From Rathayibacter caricis DSM 15933 (GTDB lineage: Bacteria; Actinomycetota; Actinomycetes; Actinomycetales; Microbacteriaceae): a stretch of 64,000 nucleotides of DNA. The number at the start of each line of letters is the position of its first letter. Positions within the stretch are counted from its first letter, which is position 1. This document shows positions 53,281 to 61,842 of this stretch, one piece after another. The position numbers were made by a program, and so were the translations under genes. The notes under the pieces are model-generated. The model worked only from the letters and a program-made list of their open reading frames with translations, was not told the origin of the DNA and did not search any database. The stretch lies in the NCBI RefSeq assembly GCF_003044275.1, contig NZ_PZPL01000001.1, positions 434,001 through 498,000 on the forward strand, given 5' to 3'.

Positions 53281-54477
53281 TCACACCCGCCCGGTGAAGG
53301 CGGTGCGACGGCCGATGACCGTCAGGAGCAGGGCGAGCACTCCGAGCGCCGCCATCAGCACCGGCAGCACCAGCGCGTCGAACGCGCCCAGGAGCACCGC
53401 TCCGAGGATCCCCGCGGCGAAGATCGCGAGGTTGAACGCGACCGGCAGGAACGCGTTCGCGACGTCGGAGTCGGCTCCGCCCGCCTTCGTCAGCGCGGCC
53501 TGCAGCTGAGCGGACGCACCGCCGAACCCGACGCCCCAGAGCACGGCGCCCGCGACGATCACGGTGCCCGAGTCCCCGGCGAGCAGCAGGAGCACGGCGG
53601 CGAGCACGAACACGGCGACGCTGCCATGCAGCAGCGGGCGCGACCAGCGGTCGATCAGGAGCGCCGTGAGCGCGACTCCGGCGACCGAGGCGATGCCGTA
53701 GACGAGCAGCGTCAGGTCGGCGCCGAGGCCCGAGCCGGTCTCGCGCAGGTACGGCGCGATGTAGGTGTAGATCGTGTTGTGGGCGAGCATCCAGACGGCG
53801 ATGACCGCGAGGACGATCACGATGCCCGGCTTCGCGACGATGCGGGCGAGCGGCAGGCGCGAGGACGCCTCCTGACCCGGCGCGTCGGGGACGACCAGGA
53901 CGATCAGCACGAGCACCAGTACCGCCGCGAGCGAGAGGCCGCCGAACGACCAGCGCCAATCGAAAGCGGTGCCCAGCCACGCGCCGAGCGGGGTGCCGAG
54001 GGCGAAGCCGAGCGGGGCGCCGGTCGAGACGACGGCGAGGGAGAGTCCGCCGCGGCTCTCGGGGCTGATCCGGCGGCCGTAGGCGGCGAGCATGCCCCAG
54101 ATCACGCCGGTGAAGGCGCCGGCGACGAAGCGCGAGACGAGCGAGAGGGTCACGTCGCTCGAGAGCGCGGTGACGGTGTTGGCGAGCACGAGACCGGCGA
54201 TCGCGGCGAGGATCAGCGGCTTCCTCCGGAACCCGCGGGTCAGGCTGATCGCCGGCACCGTGACGATGACGGTGCCGAGAGCCCACACGCTGACGAACTG
54301 GCCGACGACGCCCTCGCTCGTGCCCATGCCGTCGGCGATCACCGGGAGCAGTCCCGCGGGCATCGTCTCGGCCGCGACGAGGACGAAGCCCATCGCGGCG
54401 AGGATCATCAGGGCGGCCCACGGCATGCGCTCGGCGGGCGCGCGGGGCACTGTGGCGGTCGGGGCGGTGGCGGTCAT
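53281..54477 (-). CDS. MFS transporter (DHA1, AraJ-like)
   Basis: A 398-residue, twelve-helix major facilitator of the drug:H+ antiporter kind. Features are MILAAMGFVLVAAETMPAGL in helix 1, motif A GFRRKPLILAAIAG after helix 2, and FVAGAFTGVIWGMLAAY in helix 4. It likely exports a drug, sugar or arabinoside-type compound. It begins ten bases after the stop of the XRE regulator gene and is probably cotranscribed with it. Confidence 0.9.
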   Translation of the reverse strand: MTATAPTATVPRAPAERMPWAALMILAAMGFVLVAAETMPAGLLPVIADGMGTSEGVVGQFVSVWALGTVIVTVPAISLTRGFRRKPLILAAIAGLVLANTVTALSSDVTLSLVSRFVAGAFTGVIWGMLAAYGRRISPESRGGLSLAVVSTGAPLGFALGTPLGAWLGTAFDWRWSFGGLSLAAVLVLVLIVLVVPDAPGQEASSRLPLARIVAKPGIVIVLAVIAVWMLAHNTIYTYIAPYLRETGSGLGADLTLLVYGIASVAGVALTALLIDRWSRPLLHGSVAVFVLAAVLLLLAGDSGTVIVAGAVLWGVGFGGASAQLQAALTKAGGADSDVANAFLPVAFNLAIFAAGILGAVLLGAFDALVLPVLMAALGVLALLLTVIGRRTAFTGRV

Positions 54478-54487
54478 CTCGGGGTCC

Positions 54488-55369
54488 TCACTCGGCGGTC
54501 GCGCGGGCGCGCTCGACGACGCCCTCGGTCGCGGCCCAGCTGGCGAGCAGGCGCAGCCCCTCGTCGGAGGGGCTGCCGGGGACGGCGGGGTAGACGGTGA
54601 TCGAGTGCCCGGGATCCTGGTCGAGCTCGATGGCCTGGAAGGTCAGCTCGAGGAGCCCGACGACCGGGTGCCGGAACTGCTTGCGGCCGGCGTAATGGCG
54701 CCGCACGTCGTGCGCGGCCCAGCGGGTCCGGAACTCCTCGCTCCGCATCGACAGCTCGCCCACGAGCTCGGCGAGCTGCCTGTCGTGCGGGCTGCGGCCG
54801 GCGTCGCGCCGCAGGATCGCGACGTTCACGTTCGCCGCGCGCTCCCAGTCGGGGTAGAAATCCTGCGCGCGGGGGTCGAGGAAGATGAAGCGCGAGTGGT
54901 TCGCGGGGCACTGCGGCCCCCGGTACATCTCGGAGTAGAGGGCGAAACCGAGCGCATTGGCGGCCAGCATGTCCATCCGGTTGTTCGTGATGAAGGCGGG
55001 AGCGCCGGTGATCGCGTCGAGGAGGTACTGCAGCTCGGGGCGGACGGTCGCGGCGACCGCGGCCGGGCGCACGCGGCGGGCGGTCGGAGCGGCGGCGCGG
55101 GCGAGGTCGTACAGGTGGTCGCGCTCGGCGGAGTCGAGGGCCAGCGCCCGCGAGATCGCGTCGAGGACGCTGTCGGAGACGCCCTCGAGGTTCCCGCGCT
55201 CGAGGCGGGTGTAGTAGTCGACGCTCACCCCGGCGAGGCGCGCGACCTCCTCGCGACGGAGCCCGGGCACCCGGCGCCGACCGCCGATCGGCTCCACGGC
55301 GGCCTGCTCCGGGCTGATGCGCCCTCGGCGGGAGGCGAGGAACTCGCGGATCTCGGCTCGGTTGTCCAT
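54488..55369 (-). CDS. XRE regulator with MmyB-like ligand-binding domain
   Basis: A 293-residue regulator. The helix-turn-helix (RREEVARLAGVSVDYYTRLE) is followed by the C-terminal MmyB-like PAS fold (ITNNRMDMLAANALGFALYS, FIFLDPRAQDFYPDWERAAN). Members of this family usually bind fatty-acid-like or other small ligands and repress a nearby oxidoreductase or transporter. Here the downstream MFS gene and the divergent alcohol dehydrogenase gene are the obvious targets. Confidence 0.9.
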   Translation of the reverse strand: MDNRAEIREFLASRRGRISPEQAAVEPIGGRRRVPGLRREEVARLAGVSVDYYTRLERGNLEGVSDSVLDAISRALALDSAERDHLYDLARAAAPTARRVRPAAVAATVRPELQYLLDAITGAPAFITNNRMDMLAANALGFALYSEMYRGPQCPANHSRFIFLDPRAQDFYPDWERAANVNVAILRRDAGRSPHDRQLAELVGELSMRSEEFRTRWAAHDVRRHYAGRKQFRHPVVGLLELTFQAIELDQDPGHSITVYPAVPGSPSDEGLRLLASWAATEGVVERARATAE

Positions 55370-55376
55370 GCTTCGA

Positions 55377-55382
55377 ACGCTA
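55377..55382 (-). promoter_or_regulatory. -10 box, leaderless start of the first XRE gene
   Basis: TAGCGT on the minus strand, seven bases before ATG 55369. Confidence 0.5.
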
Positions 55383-55525
55383 CGGGGGTGCCGGGCGGCG
55401 GTGGGAGTGTCTGCTGGACCCCGTCTCGGGGGAGCCCTGGCACGGCTGCGGACGCGCGTCTTCACTGGGAGCGTCCCCCTCCGACCGCCGCGCGGATCGG
55501 AGGACCACGGAGGAAGAGGAGCACC

Positions 55526-56560
55526 ATGCGCGCCACCCTGATGTACGGATCCGGCGACGTCCGCGTCGTCGAGGTCCCCGACCCCGAGATCCTGGAGCCG
55601 ACCGACGCGATCCTGCGCGTCACGTACGCGTGCGTCTGCGGATCCGATCTGCACCCGTACCACGACCTCGAGGACACCCCCGAGGGACGGCGGATGGGCC
55701 ACGAGGCCATCGGGGTCGTCGAGCGGATCGGCTCCGCCGTCGCCTGCCTCAAGGTGGGCGACACGGTGATCATCCCCTTCGCCTGGTCCGACGGCACGTG
55801 CGCGTACTGCCGCGACGGCCTCACCACCTCCTGCGTGCACGGCGGCTTCTTCGACGGCGCCGCGTCGGCCACGCAGGCCGAGAAGCTGCGCGTCCCGTTC
55901 GCCGACGGCACGGCCGTGGTGATCCCCGAGGGGACGGACGAGGCTCTCATGCCCTCGCTGCTGACCCTCTCGGACGTCTACCTGACCGGCCACCACGCCG
56001 CGGTGCGCGGGGGCGTCGGCCCGGGGACGATCGTCACGGTCATCGGGGACGGCGCGGTCGGGCTCTCAGCCGTCCTCGCGTCGAAGCAGCTGGGCGCCGA
56101 GACGATCATCCTGATGGGCCGCCACACCGACCGCACCGACCTGGGCCGGTCGTTCGGAGCGACGCACGTCGTCGCCGAGCGAGGCGAGGAGGGCGTCGCG
56201 AAGGTGCTGGAGATCACCGGGGGCGAGGGGTCGCACGTGGTCCTCGAGGCCGTGGGACACCTGCCTGCCTACGAGCAGGCGTACGGCGTCCTCCGCCCCG
56301 GTGGCGTCCTCTCGCGCGTGGGCGTGCCGCAGTACGAGGAGGCTCCGATCGGATTCGCGTCGCTGTTCGGCAAGAACGCGACGCTCACCGGAGGACCGGC
56401 GACGGTGCGGGCGTACCTCGAGGCCGCGATCCCGCAGGTGCTCGACGGCACGATCGACCCCGGGCGGGTGTTCGACCGCGAGCTGCCGCTGTCCGAGATC
56501 GCCGAGGCCTACCGGCTGATGGACTCGCGCGAGGCGCTCAAGGTGCTCATCCGCCCCTGA
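55526..56560 (+). CDS. zinc-dependent alcohol dehydrogenase
   Basis: A 344-residue medium-chain dehydrogenase. The catalytic zinc site is YACVCGSDLHPYHD plus MGHEAIGVVERIG; the structural zinc loop is reduced to GTCAYCRDGLTTSC. The NAD-binding motif is VIGDGAVGLSAVLASKQLGA. It probably oxidises an alcohol or aldehyde adduct. A strong GGAAGAGGA ribosome binding site precedes ATG 55526. It is divergent from the XRE regulator and its 3' end overlaps the DUF222 gene by 14 bases. Confidence 0.9.
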   Translation: MRATLMYGSGDVRVVEVPDPEILEPTDAILRVTYACVCGSDLHPYHDLEDTPEGRRMGHEAIGVVERIGSAVACLKVGDTVIIPFAWSDGTCAYCRDGLTTSCVHGGFFDGAASATQAEKLRVPFADGTAVVIPEGTDEALMPSLLTLSDVYLTGHHAAVRGGVGPGTIVTVIGDGAVGLSAVLASKQLGAETIILMGRHTDRTDLGRSFGATHVVAERGEEGVAKVLEITGGEGSHVVLEAVGHLPAYEQAYGVLRPGGVLSRVGVPQYEEAPIGFASLFGKNATLTGGPATVRAYLEAAIPQVLDGTIDPGRVFDRELPLSEIAEAYRLMDSREALKVLIRP

Positions 56561-57959
56561 CCCGGGCGGGCGCTCGTCGGAACGGGGGCGGCTCCCCGAA
56601 CCGGGGGCCCTTCCGGTCGACAGCGGGGCTTCGGGGCTCGACGAGGGCGGGTGGTCGGGTCGTGACGCGGCGGCCGGTGGGAGTGGTCCAGTCCGCTCGG
56701 CCGTCGGGCTGGAGCACGTACGTCCAGCGATCGCCGTGGCGCACGTGGTGGTGGCTCACGCAGAGCGAGGCGAGGTTGTCGAGCGCCGTCTCGCCTCCGT
56801 TGCGCCACTCGAGGGCGTGGTCGGCGTCGGCGGTCGCCGCGGAGCGGGTGCAGCCGGGGAACCGGCAGGTCCGGTCGCGCAGCTGGAGCGCGAGCCTCAT
56901 CCGCGGCGGGGGCACTCGATGGGTGCGGCCCACCGAGACGACCGCGCCGGACTCCGGATCGGTCAGGACGCGAGTCAGGAGCGCCGACTCGACCATCAGC
57001 CCTCGCGCGAGCTCGGCGGGGACGAGGCCGTAGCCGTCGAGCTCCGCCGGGGCCTCGTCGCACCCGGCCGCCGTGCTCGCGGCGAGGGTCAGGCGCACCT
57101 CCGCGCGCACTCCCGGAACGAAGGTCGGAGCGACGCCGTCTGCGCCGGGGCCGGGGCCCGCACCGCTGACCTCGCCGTCGCACAGCAGGTCGGCGCACGC
57201 GTCCGCGCGGAGCTGCGCGAGGGTCCGCTCGTCGCCCACGCGGGTGCCCGCCTCGTCGGCAGCACCGCCGGGAGCACCGCCGGCAGCACCGCCGGCAGCA
57301 CCGCCGCGGAGGGAGCGGGCGATGCGGTCGAGGCGGTGGTAGGCACCGAGTGCCACGGTCGCGGGCAGCAGCGCGCAGAGGGTCGCCATGCCGTCGATCT
57401 CCGGGCTGACCCAGACGGAGCGGTCCTCGCGGGCGCGGGCGTGCCGCTGGGCGAGCGGCTGCTCGTGCAGCTCGTCCCGCAGCCGGGCCACCACCCTCCG
57501 CAGCTGCGTCGGCGTCGAGGAGAGCGCCGACTCGGCCGCGCGCTCGTCGAACTCGGCTCGGGAGCCGGCGGGCAGTGTGCTCGCCACCGCGCAGATCACC
57601 TCGCCCGACTCCCAGAGGATCCGGGCCTCCGCCAGCGCGGCGCGGGTGCGCGGGAGGTCCTCGACGAGCAGCTGAGCCTGCTCGAGCAGGCGGGAGGCCG
57701 CCCGCTCCGAGACTTGGAGCGCGACCGCGATCTCGGCCCGGACGGACCGCTCGACGAGATCGCTCGCCTCACTCCGGGACAGACGGTCGCCGCGGGCGTA
57801 CGACTCCGGAACCGCGAGCGCCGCTCGATGCGCCGCGTGCAGCGCCACCGCCCTGGCGAGGAGGACCGGCGCTGTCGACCGCGCGAGGCGCGCTGCGAGA
57901 TCGGAGAGGGCCCGGACCGGGTCGGACCCGACCGGCGCGCCCTCGTCTGGTTCTGTCAT
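56547..57959 (-). CDS. DUF222 and HNH endonuclease domain protein
   Basis: A 470-residue member of the large DUF222-HNH (13E12-like) family of Actinobacteria. The DUF222 helical region covers about residues 15-350, and the HNH nuclease domain lies at about 365-420: DRTCRFPGCTRSAATADADH, EWRNGGETALDNLASLCVSH, then HHHVRHGDRW. The conserved Cys pair, Asp-His and His-His are all present. A 12-bp repeat in the gene encodes a GGAA/AGGAP linker. Often multi-copy; function unknown. Confidence 0.9.
   Translation of the reverse strand: MTEPDEGAPVGSDPVRALSDLAARLARSTAPVLLARAVALHAAHRAALAVPESYARGDRLSRSEASDLVERSVRAEIAVALQVSERAASRLLEQAQLLVEDLPRTRAALAEARILWESGEVICAVASTLPAGSRAEFDERAAESALSSTPTQLRRVVARLRDELHEQPLAQRHARAREDRSVWVSPEIDGMATLCALLPATVALGAYHRLDRIARSLRGGAAGGAAGGAPGGAADEAGTRVGDERTLAQLRADACADLLCDGEVSGAGPGPGADGVAPTFVPGVRAEVRLTLAASTAAGCDEAPAELDGYGLVPAELARGLMVESALLTRVLTDPESGAVVSVGRTHRVPPPRMRLALQLRDRTCRFPGCTRSAATADADHALEWRNGGETALDNLASLCVSHHHVRHGDRWTYVLQPDGRADWTTPTGRRVTTRPPALVEPRSPAVDRKGPRFGEPPPFRRAPARVRGG
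57258..57305. repeat. 12-bp in-frame tandem repeat within the DUF222 gene
   Basis: Four units of GGCAGCACCGCC (second unit GGGAGCACCGCC) encoding Ala/Gly/Gly repeats. Likely length-variable between strains without breaking the frame. Confidence 0.75.
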
Positions 57960-58073
57960 ACGCGTATTCCACCAGACACCTCCGACAATCCCTCACCTCC
58001 GCCGTGCGGAAAGGACAGTCGGGGCGCCGTCGGCACCTGGGGAGGACGTTCGCCTCCCCGCGGGCGCCGGCCG

Positions 58074-58079
58074 TACAGT
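58074..58079 (+). promoter_or_regulatory. -10 box, leaderless start of the 23-codon peptide
   Basis: TACAGT, six bases (GGGGAC), ATG 58086. The TACAGT/TAGACT-GGGGAC-ATG layout equals that of the DUF3090 gene. Confidence 0.5.
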
Positions 58080-58085
58080 GGGGAC

Positions 58086-58157
58086 ATGCATGCGACGCTG
58101 CGATTTCTCCGCCCTCGACCGGTCACCGGTCGTGCAGGGCTGAGCGCGCGCGCGTAG
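58086..58157 (+). CDS. 23-residue Arg-rich leader-like peptide
   Basis: A very short gene reading MHATLRFLRPRPVTGRAG and ending SARA-stop. It has six Arg and no acidic residue. Its ATG lies six bases after a TACAGT box, as for a leaderless message. The only Phe codon is TTT, a rare codon in this genome. The stop codon falls between GC-rich inverted arms. It is 64 bp ahead of the PheS-like ligase gene and probably on the same transcript, so it may be an attenuation leader or the ligase's substrate peptide. Real translation is inferred, not shown. Confidence 0.5.
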   Translation: MHATLRFLRPRPVTGRAGLSARA

Positions 58158-58196
58158 ATCAGTCCGCGCGCCGGGTCGGTCGAGGGGTCTCCCCCT
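58146..58196 (+). promoter_or_regulatory. hairpins between the short peptide and the ligase gene
   Basis: GCGCGCG (about 58146-58152) can pair with CGCGCGC (58165-58171), enclosing the peptide's stop codon; a second small hairpin AGGGG-TCTC-CCCCT lies at 58183-58196. Together they could form an attenuator; no T-run follows. Confidence 0.35.
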
Positions 58197-58221
58197 TCAC
58201 TCCGACTCGAAATGGACTGTC

Positions 58222-59340
58222 ATGCCCTCCTCCCTCTCCGCCGATGACCTCGGCTCTTCGCTCGCTCTCCGGGACCTGAGCGATCCCGCGCAGGGCGAGC
58301 ACGCCCTGCAACTCCTCCTCGCCGCCGTCACGGAGGCGCTCGCCGAGACGTGGGGCGTGCCCGCCACGACGGTGCGCGCGAGTCCCCTGGTCGCCGTGGA
58401 GGACAACTACGACCGCCTCGGCTTCGACGCGTCCGCGGTCACCCGCGACCAGCGGTACTCGCGGTACGTCAGCGAGACCGTGATGCTCCGCACCCACACG
58501 TCCGCGATGATCCCGCCGCTCCTCCGGGCTCTCGCCCGCGAGGAGACCGGTGATCACGACCGCCTCCACGTGCTGCCCGGTCTCGTCTACCGCCGCGACT
58601 CCATCGACCGCACGCACGTCGGCGAACCGCACCAGGTCGACCTGTGGCGCGTGACGAACACGGCGCGGATGACGACGGCTGACCTCGAGGGCATGCTCGA
58701 AGCCGTCGTGGACGCGGTGCTTCCCGGCGCACGATGGCGAGCGGTTCCCGCCGAGCATCCGTACACGACCGACGGCCGTCAGCTCGACGTGCAGGTCGGC
58801 GGCGACTGGCTCGAACTGGCCGAATGCGGGCTGATCGATCCCGGACTCCTCCTGCGATCGGGGCTCGACCCGGCCGTCTGGTCGGGTCTCGCTCTCGGGA
58901 TGGGTCTGGACCGCGCGCTCATGCTGAGGAAGCGGATCGACGACATCCGGCTGCTGCGCGCGAGCGATCCGCGCATCCTCGAGCAGATGGCCGACCTCGA
59001 GCCCTGGCGTGCGGTCTCGTCCCTGCCCGCGGTGCGTCGGGACCTCTCGGTCGTCGTGGAGCGCGATGACGACGAGGAGACCCTCGGTGATCGGATCCGC
59101 GCCGCTCTCGGAATCGACGCCGCCGCGATCGAGAGCGTGAGCGTCCTCGCCATGACGGCCGGTGAGCTCCTGCCCGACCGCGCTCGAGAGCGGCTCGGGA
59201 TCCGAGAGGGGCAGGTCAACGCGCTCGTCCGCATCGTCCTCCGGCCGCTGGACCGGACGCTCACGGACGACGAGGCGAACATCCTGCGGAACAGGGCCTA
59301 CCTGGCCGTCCACCGCGGGCCGAACCTCGAGCTGATCTGA
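58222..59340 (+). CDS. srmL: PheS-related class II ligase with C-terminal FDX-ACB domain
   Basis: A 372-residue protein resembling the catalytic chain of phenylalanyl-tRNA synthetase fused to the FDX-ACB anticodon-binding domain that normally ends the beta chain. Residues 45-260 hold class II features (RDQRYSRYVSETVMLRTHTS, LPGLVYRRDSIDRTHVGEPH as motif 2, and ALGMGLDRALMLRKRIDDIR as motif 3). Residues about 270-372 (PAVRRDLSVVV, RPLDRTLTDDEANILRNRAY) are FDX-ACB. The tRNA-binding N-terminal coiled coil of PheS is missing. The layout resembles mitochondrial PheRS. I recall this type being named 'PheS-related mystery ligase SrmL'; I cannot verify it. Substrate unknown. Confidence 0.75.
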   Translation: MPSSLSADDLGSSLALRDLSDPAQGEHALQLLLAAVTEALAETWGVPATTVRASPLVAVEDNYDRLGFDASAVTRDQRYSRYVSETVMLRTHTSAMIPPLLRALAREETGDHDRLHVLPGLVYRRDSIDRTHVGEPHQVDLWRVTNTARMTTADLEGMLEAVVDAVLPGARWRAVPAEHPYTTDGRQLDVQVGGDWLELAECGLIDPGLLLRSGLDPAVWSGLALGMGLDRALMLRKRIDDIRLLRASDPRILEQMADLEPWRAVSSLPAVRRDLSVVVERDDDEETLGDRIRAALGIDAAAIESVSVLAMTAGELLPDRARERLGIREGQVNALVRIVLRPLDRTLTDDEANILRNRAYLAVHRGPNLELI

Positions 59341-59386
59341 TCCGTGCTGATCCGATCCGAGCTGATCTGATCCGTGCCGGGCGAGC

Positions 59387-59890
59387 TCAGCTCTGAGCAG
59401 CGACCAGTTCGCGGAGGGCCTGCACGACGAGGGCGTGGTCGTCGAGGGAGGCGAGGCCCGAGACGGTGGCCGCGGCCACCACTCCGACGCCGCGCACGCG
59501 GATCGGGACCGACCCGCCGGTGACGGCGTACTCCGGACCGAGCCAGCCACGGGCCGACGGGTCGGCGCCCGCCGCGGTGAAGCGGGCGTCGGCGAGGGCG
59601 CTGCTGGTCTCGAGACGGAGGACGACGGCCGACTTGCGGGCGATCCACGACTCCTGATCGGGAGTGCTGCCGGGCAGGGCGGCGCGGAAGAGGAGGAGCC
59701 CGGGGCGGCGGATGTCGACGGCGACCGCCGCTCCGGCCTCCCGGGCGAGTTCGGCGATGCGGGAGCCGAGCCGCCACGCCGTGTCGTGGTCGAAGGAGTC
59801 GAGCACGAGATCGCGCTCCTGCTGCTCGAGCTCGGCGATGAGGGCGGTCAGGCCCTCGGTGCTGCCCTCGGCGGTGCTGCTGTCGGTCAC
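59387..59890 (-). CDS. UPF0303 / heme-degrading-domain (HbpS-like) protein
   Basis: A 167-residue protein of the UPF0303/DUF336 fold. ELEQQERDLVLDSFDHDTAW opens the domain; GSTPDQESWIARKSAVVLRL and YAVTGGSVPIRVRGVGVVAA are typical. Relatives bind heme or small acids, but no activity is proven for this branch. GTG at 59890 has a strong AGGAGG five bases upstream, which decides against the longer frame. It is the last gene of the set XRE, DUF2255, cupin, UPF0303. Confidence 0.83.
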   Translation of the reverse strand: MTDSSTAEGSTEGLTALIAELEQQERDLVLDSFDHDTAWRLGSRIAELAREAGAAVAVDIRRPGLLLFRAALPGSTPDQESWIARKSAVVLRLETSSALADARFTAAGADPSARGWLGPEYAVTGGSVPIRVRGVGVVAAATVSGLASLDDHALVVQALRELVAAQS

Positions 59891-59969
59891 GGTGTCCTCC
59901 TGCGCGTCGTCCCCGGTGAAGCCGACCACCTCGCCGCCCCTCGGCGGTCGCGGCGCGCCGGAGGAGGCG

Positions 59970-60371
59970 TCACCGCCCCTCGTACTCGTCGTCGGTGATG
60001 TGCTCGGCCCAGACCGTGCTCGCAGCCGGATCGTCCGCGCTCTCGAACAGGGCGAGGTGCTCCATGAAGACGCCGGGAGCGCTCGCGTGCCAGTGCTCCT
60101 CGCCGGGCGGGGTGTAGAGGGTCTGCCCGGCGTGGAGCTCGAGGATCGTGCCGTCGCGAGCACCGAAGCGCGCGACTCCCTGCGTCACGTGCAGGTACTG
60201 GCCGCGGGCATGCGAGTGCCAGGCCGTGCGGGCGCCGGGGGCGAAGCGGACGCGGCCGAGGGTGGCGCGCTGGTCGGGATCGTGCGGCACGGCGAGGAGG
60301 TCGAGCCAGACGTCGCCGACGAACTGCTCGGGCGGGTTCTTGACGGTGGGTGCGGCGGGTTCGATGTTCAC
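59970..60371 (-). CDS. cupin domain protein
   Basis: A 133-residue single-domain cupin. The metal-binding motif 1 is RTAWHSHARGQYLHVTQGVA (His-X-His, about residues 50-56) and motif 2 is PPGEEHWHASAPGVFMEHL. Proteins of this small (R)-mandelonitrile-lyase/carboxymuconolactone-associated kind carry a single metal. Substrate unknown. It lies 24 bp after the DUF2255 gene on the same strand. Confidence 0.88.
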   Translation of the reverse strand: MNIEPAAPTVKNPPEQFVGDVWLDLLAVPHDPDQRATLGRVRFAPGARTAWHSHARGQYLHVTQGVARFGARDGTILELHAGQTLYTPPGEEHWHASAPGVFMEHLALFESADDPAASTVWAEHITDDEYEGR

Positions 60372-60395
60372 GAGGTCCTCTCGGCAGTGGCGCGG

Positions 60396-60776
60396 TCAGC
60401 GCGGTGATCGGAGCGGGAGCAGGCGCACGGTCGCCGAGACCGGGCCCTCCCCGAGCATGGGCGCCAGGTAGGGACTGCCCGCGTACTTCTCGCGGTAGGC
60501 GGCGTCGACGGCGTCGCGCCTCGCGGGGTCGGCCTGCTCGAAGGCGACCTCGTGCTCGGCGCCGGCCGCCCGGATGCGCCCGGCACCCTGCTCGACAGCG
60601 GCTCGGTACCAGCGCGAGCGCTGCCCGTTCCAGGCGCGGACGAGGAGATCGTCGCCGACCACGACCGACCAGATCCAGGTGGGGGTGCCGTACGTCGCTC
60701 CGTCGGCGCGGAAGGGCGAGACGTGGAGATCGTCGGAGGCGGCGATCGCCGCGAGGGTCGTCGGGTTCCAGGTCAT
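60396..60776 (-). CDS. DUF2255 family protein
   Basis: A 126-residue protein with the DUF2255 pattern LHVSPFRADGATYGTPTWIW, VVGDDLLVRAWNGQRSRWYR and AAYREKYAGSPYLAPMLGEG. The fold is that of flavin-reductase-like/pyridoxamine-oxidase-like split barrels, so a flavin or F420 role is possible. ATG at 60776 overlaps the XRE regulator's stop by four bases (ATGA), indicating coupling. Confidence 0.85.
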   Translation of the reverse strand: MTWNPTTLAAIAASDDLHVSPFRADGATYGTPTWIWSVVVGDDLLVRAWNGQRSRWYRAAVEQGAGRIRAAGAEHEVAFEQADPARRDAVDAAYREKYAGSPYLAPMLGEGPVSATVRLLPLRSPR

Positions 60777-61705
60777 TCGGAGCTCCTCGGTGTCGGGGGC
60801 GGGACGAGGCGCGGCGCAGCGAGGTCGCGACCGGCAGGTGGCGCCTCCTGCTGCCTCGTCGCCCACCAGGACGCGAGCAGCGTCAGCGCGTCGGCGCTCG
60901 GCGAGCCGGGCTCGGCGCTGTAGATCAGGAAGTTCAGGCCCGGGTCGCCCATCGGCTCGAACGCCTCGTAGCTGAGGTGCAGGTCGCCGACGACCGGGTG
61001 GTGGAAGAACTTCGCACCGCTTGCGTGGTGGCGGACGTCGTGGGCGCCCCAGCGTCGACGGAACTCGTCGCTCCTGGTCGAGAGCTCGCCGACGAGGGCC
61101 TGCAGGCCGGCGTCGTCGGGCGTGCGGCCGGCCTCGGTGCGCAGGATGCCGACGCTGATGTCGGCGGCCGTCGCCCAGTCGGGGTGGAAGCGCTCGGAGA
61201 GATCGCGGCGGAGGAAGGTGTAGCGGGCGAGGTTCACCGGGCGCTCGGGATGCTCGCGGGCGCCGTACTCGTCGGCGTAGAGCGCGCGGAACAGCTCGTT
61301 CTCGGCGAGGACGTCGAGGCGGCCGTTGCGGACGAAGGCCGGCGCGGTGGTGATCGACTCGACCGCGAGGCGGAGGGAGGGTCGGACTCCGACCGCGCGC
61401 CTCGGGCGCCGGCGCGCCGGCGTGCCTCCGGACGCGCGGGCCAGATCGAACAGGTGGGCGCGCTCGGCGTCGTCGAGCCGGAGTGCCGCGGCGAGCGCCT
61501 CGAGCACCGACTCGGAGGCTCCGCGGAGGTCGCCGCGCTCGAGGCGCGAGTAGTACTCGATGCTCACGCCCGCCAGCTGGGCGACCTCGCTGCGGCGCAG
61601 GCCCGGGACGCGGCGGACGCCTCCGGAGGGCAGCCCGACGCGGTCGGGCGACAGGCGGGCGCGGCGGGAGACGAGGAAGTCCTTCACCTCGGGATCGTGG
61701 GGCAT
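60773..61705 (-). CDS. XRE regulator with MmyB-like ligand-binding domain
   Basis: A 310-residue paralogue of the regulator at 54488-55369, with the same HTH (RRSEVAQLAGVSIEYYSRLE) and MmyB-like domain (VRNGRLDVLAENELFRALYA, RYTFLRRDLSERFHPDWATA). It heads an operon with DUF2255, cupin and UPF0303 genes and is divergent from an MFS gene at 61872. It probably represses both sides. Confidence 0.9.
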   Translation of the reverse strand: MPHDPEVKDFLVSRRARLSPDRVGLPSGGVRRVPGLRRSEVAQLAGVSIEYYSRLERGDLRGASESVLEALAAALRLDDAERAHLFDLARASGGTPARRRPRRAVGVRPSLRLAVESITTAPAFVRNGRLDVLAENELFRALYADEYGAREHPERPVNLARYTFLRRDLSERFHPDWATAADISVGILRTEAGRTPDDAGLQALVGELSTRSDEFRRRWGAHDVRHHASGAKFFHHPVVGDLHLSYEAFEPMGDPGLNFLIYSAEPGSPSADALTLLASWWATRQQEAPPAGRDLAAPRLVPPPTPRSSE

Positions 61706-61711
61706 GGGTTC

Positions 61712-61717
61712 ACGCTA
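61712..61717 (-). promoter_or_regulatory. -10 box, leaderless start of the second XRE operon
   Basis: TAGCGT on the minus strand, six bases before ATG 61705; the same box as in the first XRE locus. Confidence 0.5.
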
Positions 61718-61842
61718 CGTCGCGCCTCCGCTCGGCGGGATGCCCTGCGGGAACACCTCTGGACAGAACCTCTCGCCCACCCCCTGGGGAGGAGTTGTCT
61801 GGATTCGCGCGCCCCGTCCCCGCGCCGCGAGAGGATCGCTCC

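Noticed and set aside
58090..58143. Alternative 17-codon peptide (MRRCDFSALD...) overlapping the 23-codon peptide
   Set aside because: Its ATG is ten bases after the -10 box. It has a GGGG at plausible spacing, so it is not excluded, but the six-base leaderless layout shared with other genes favours ATG 58086.
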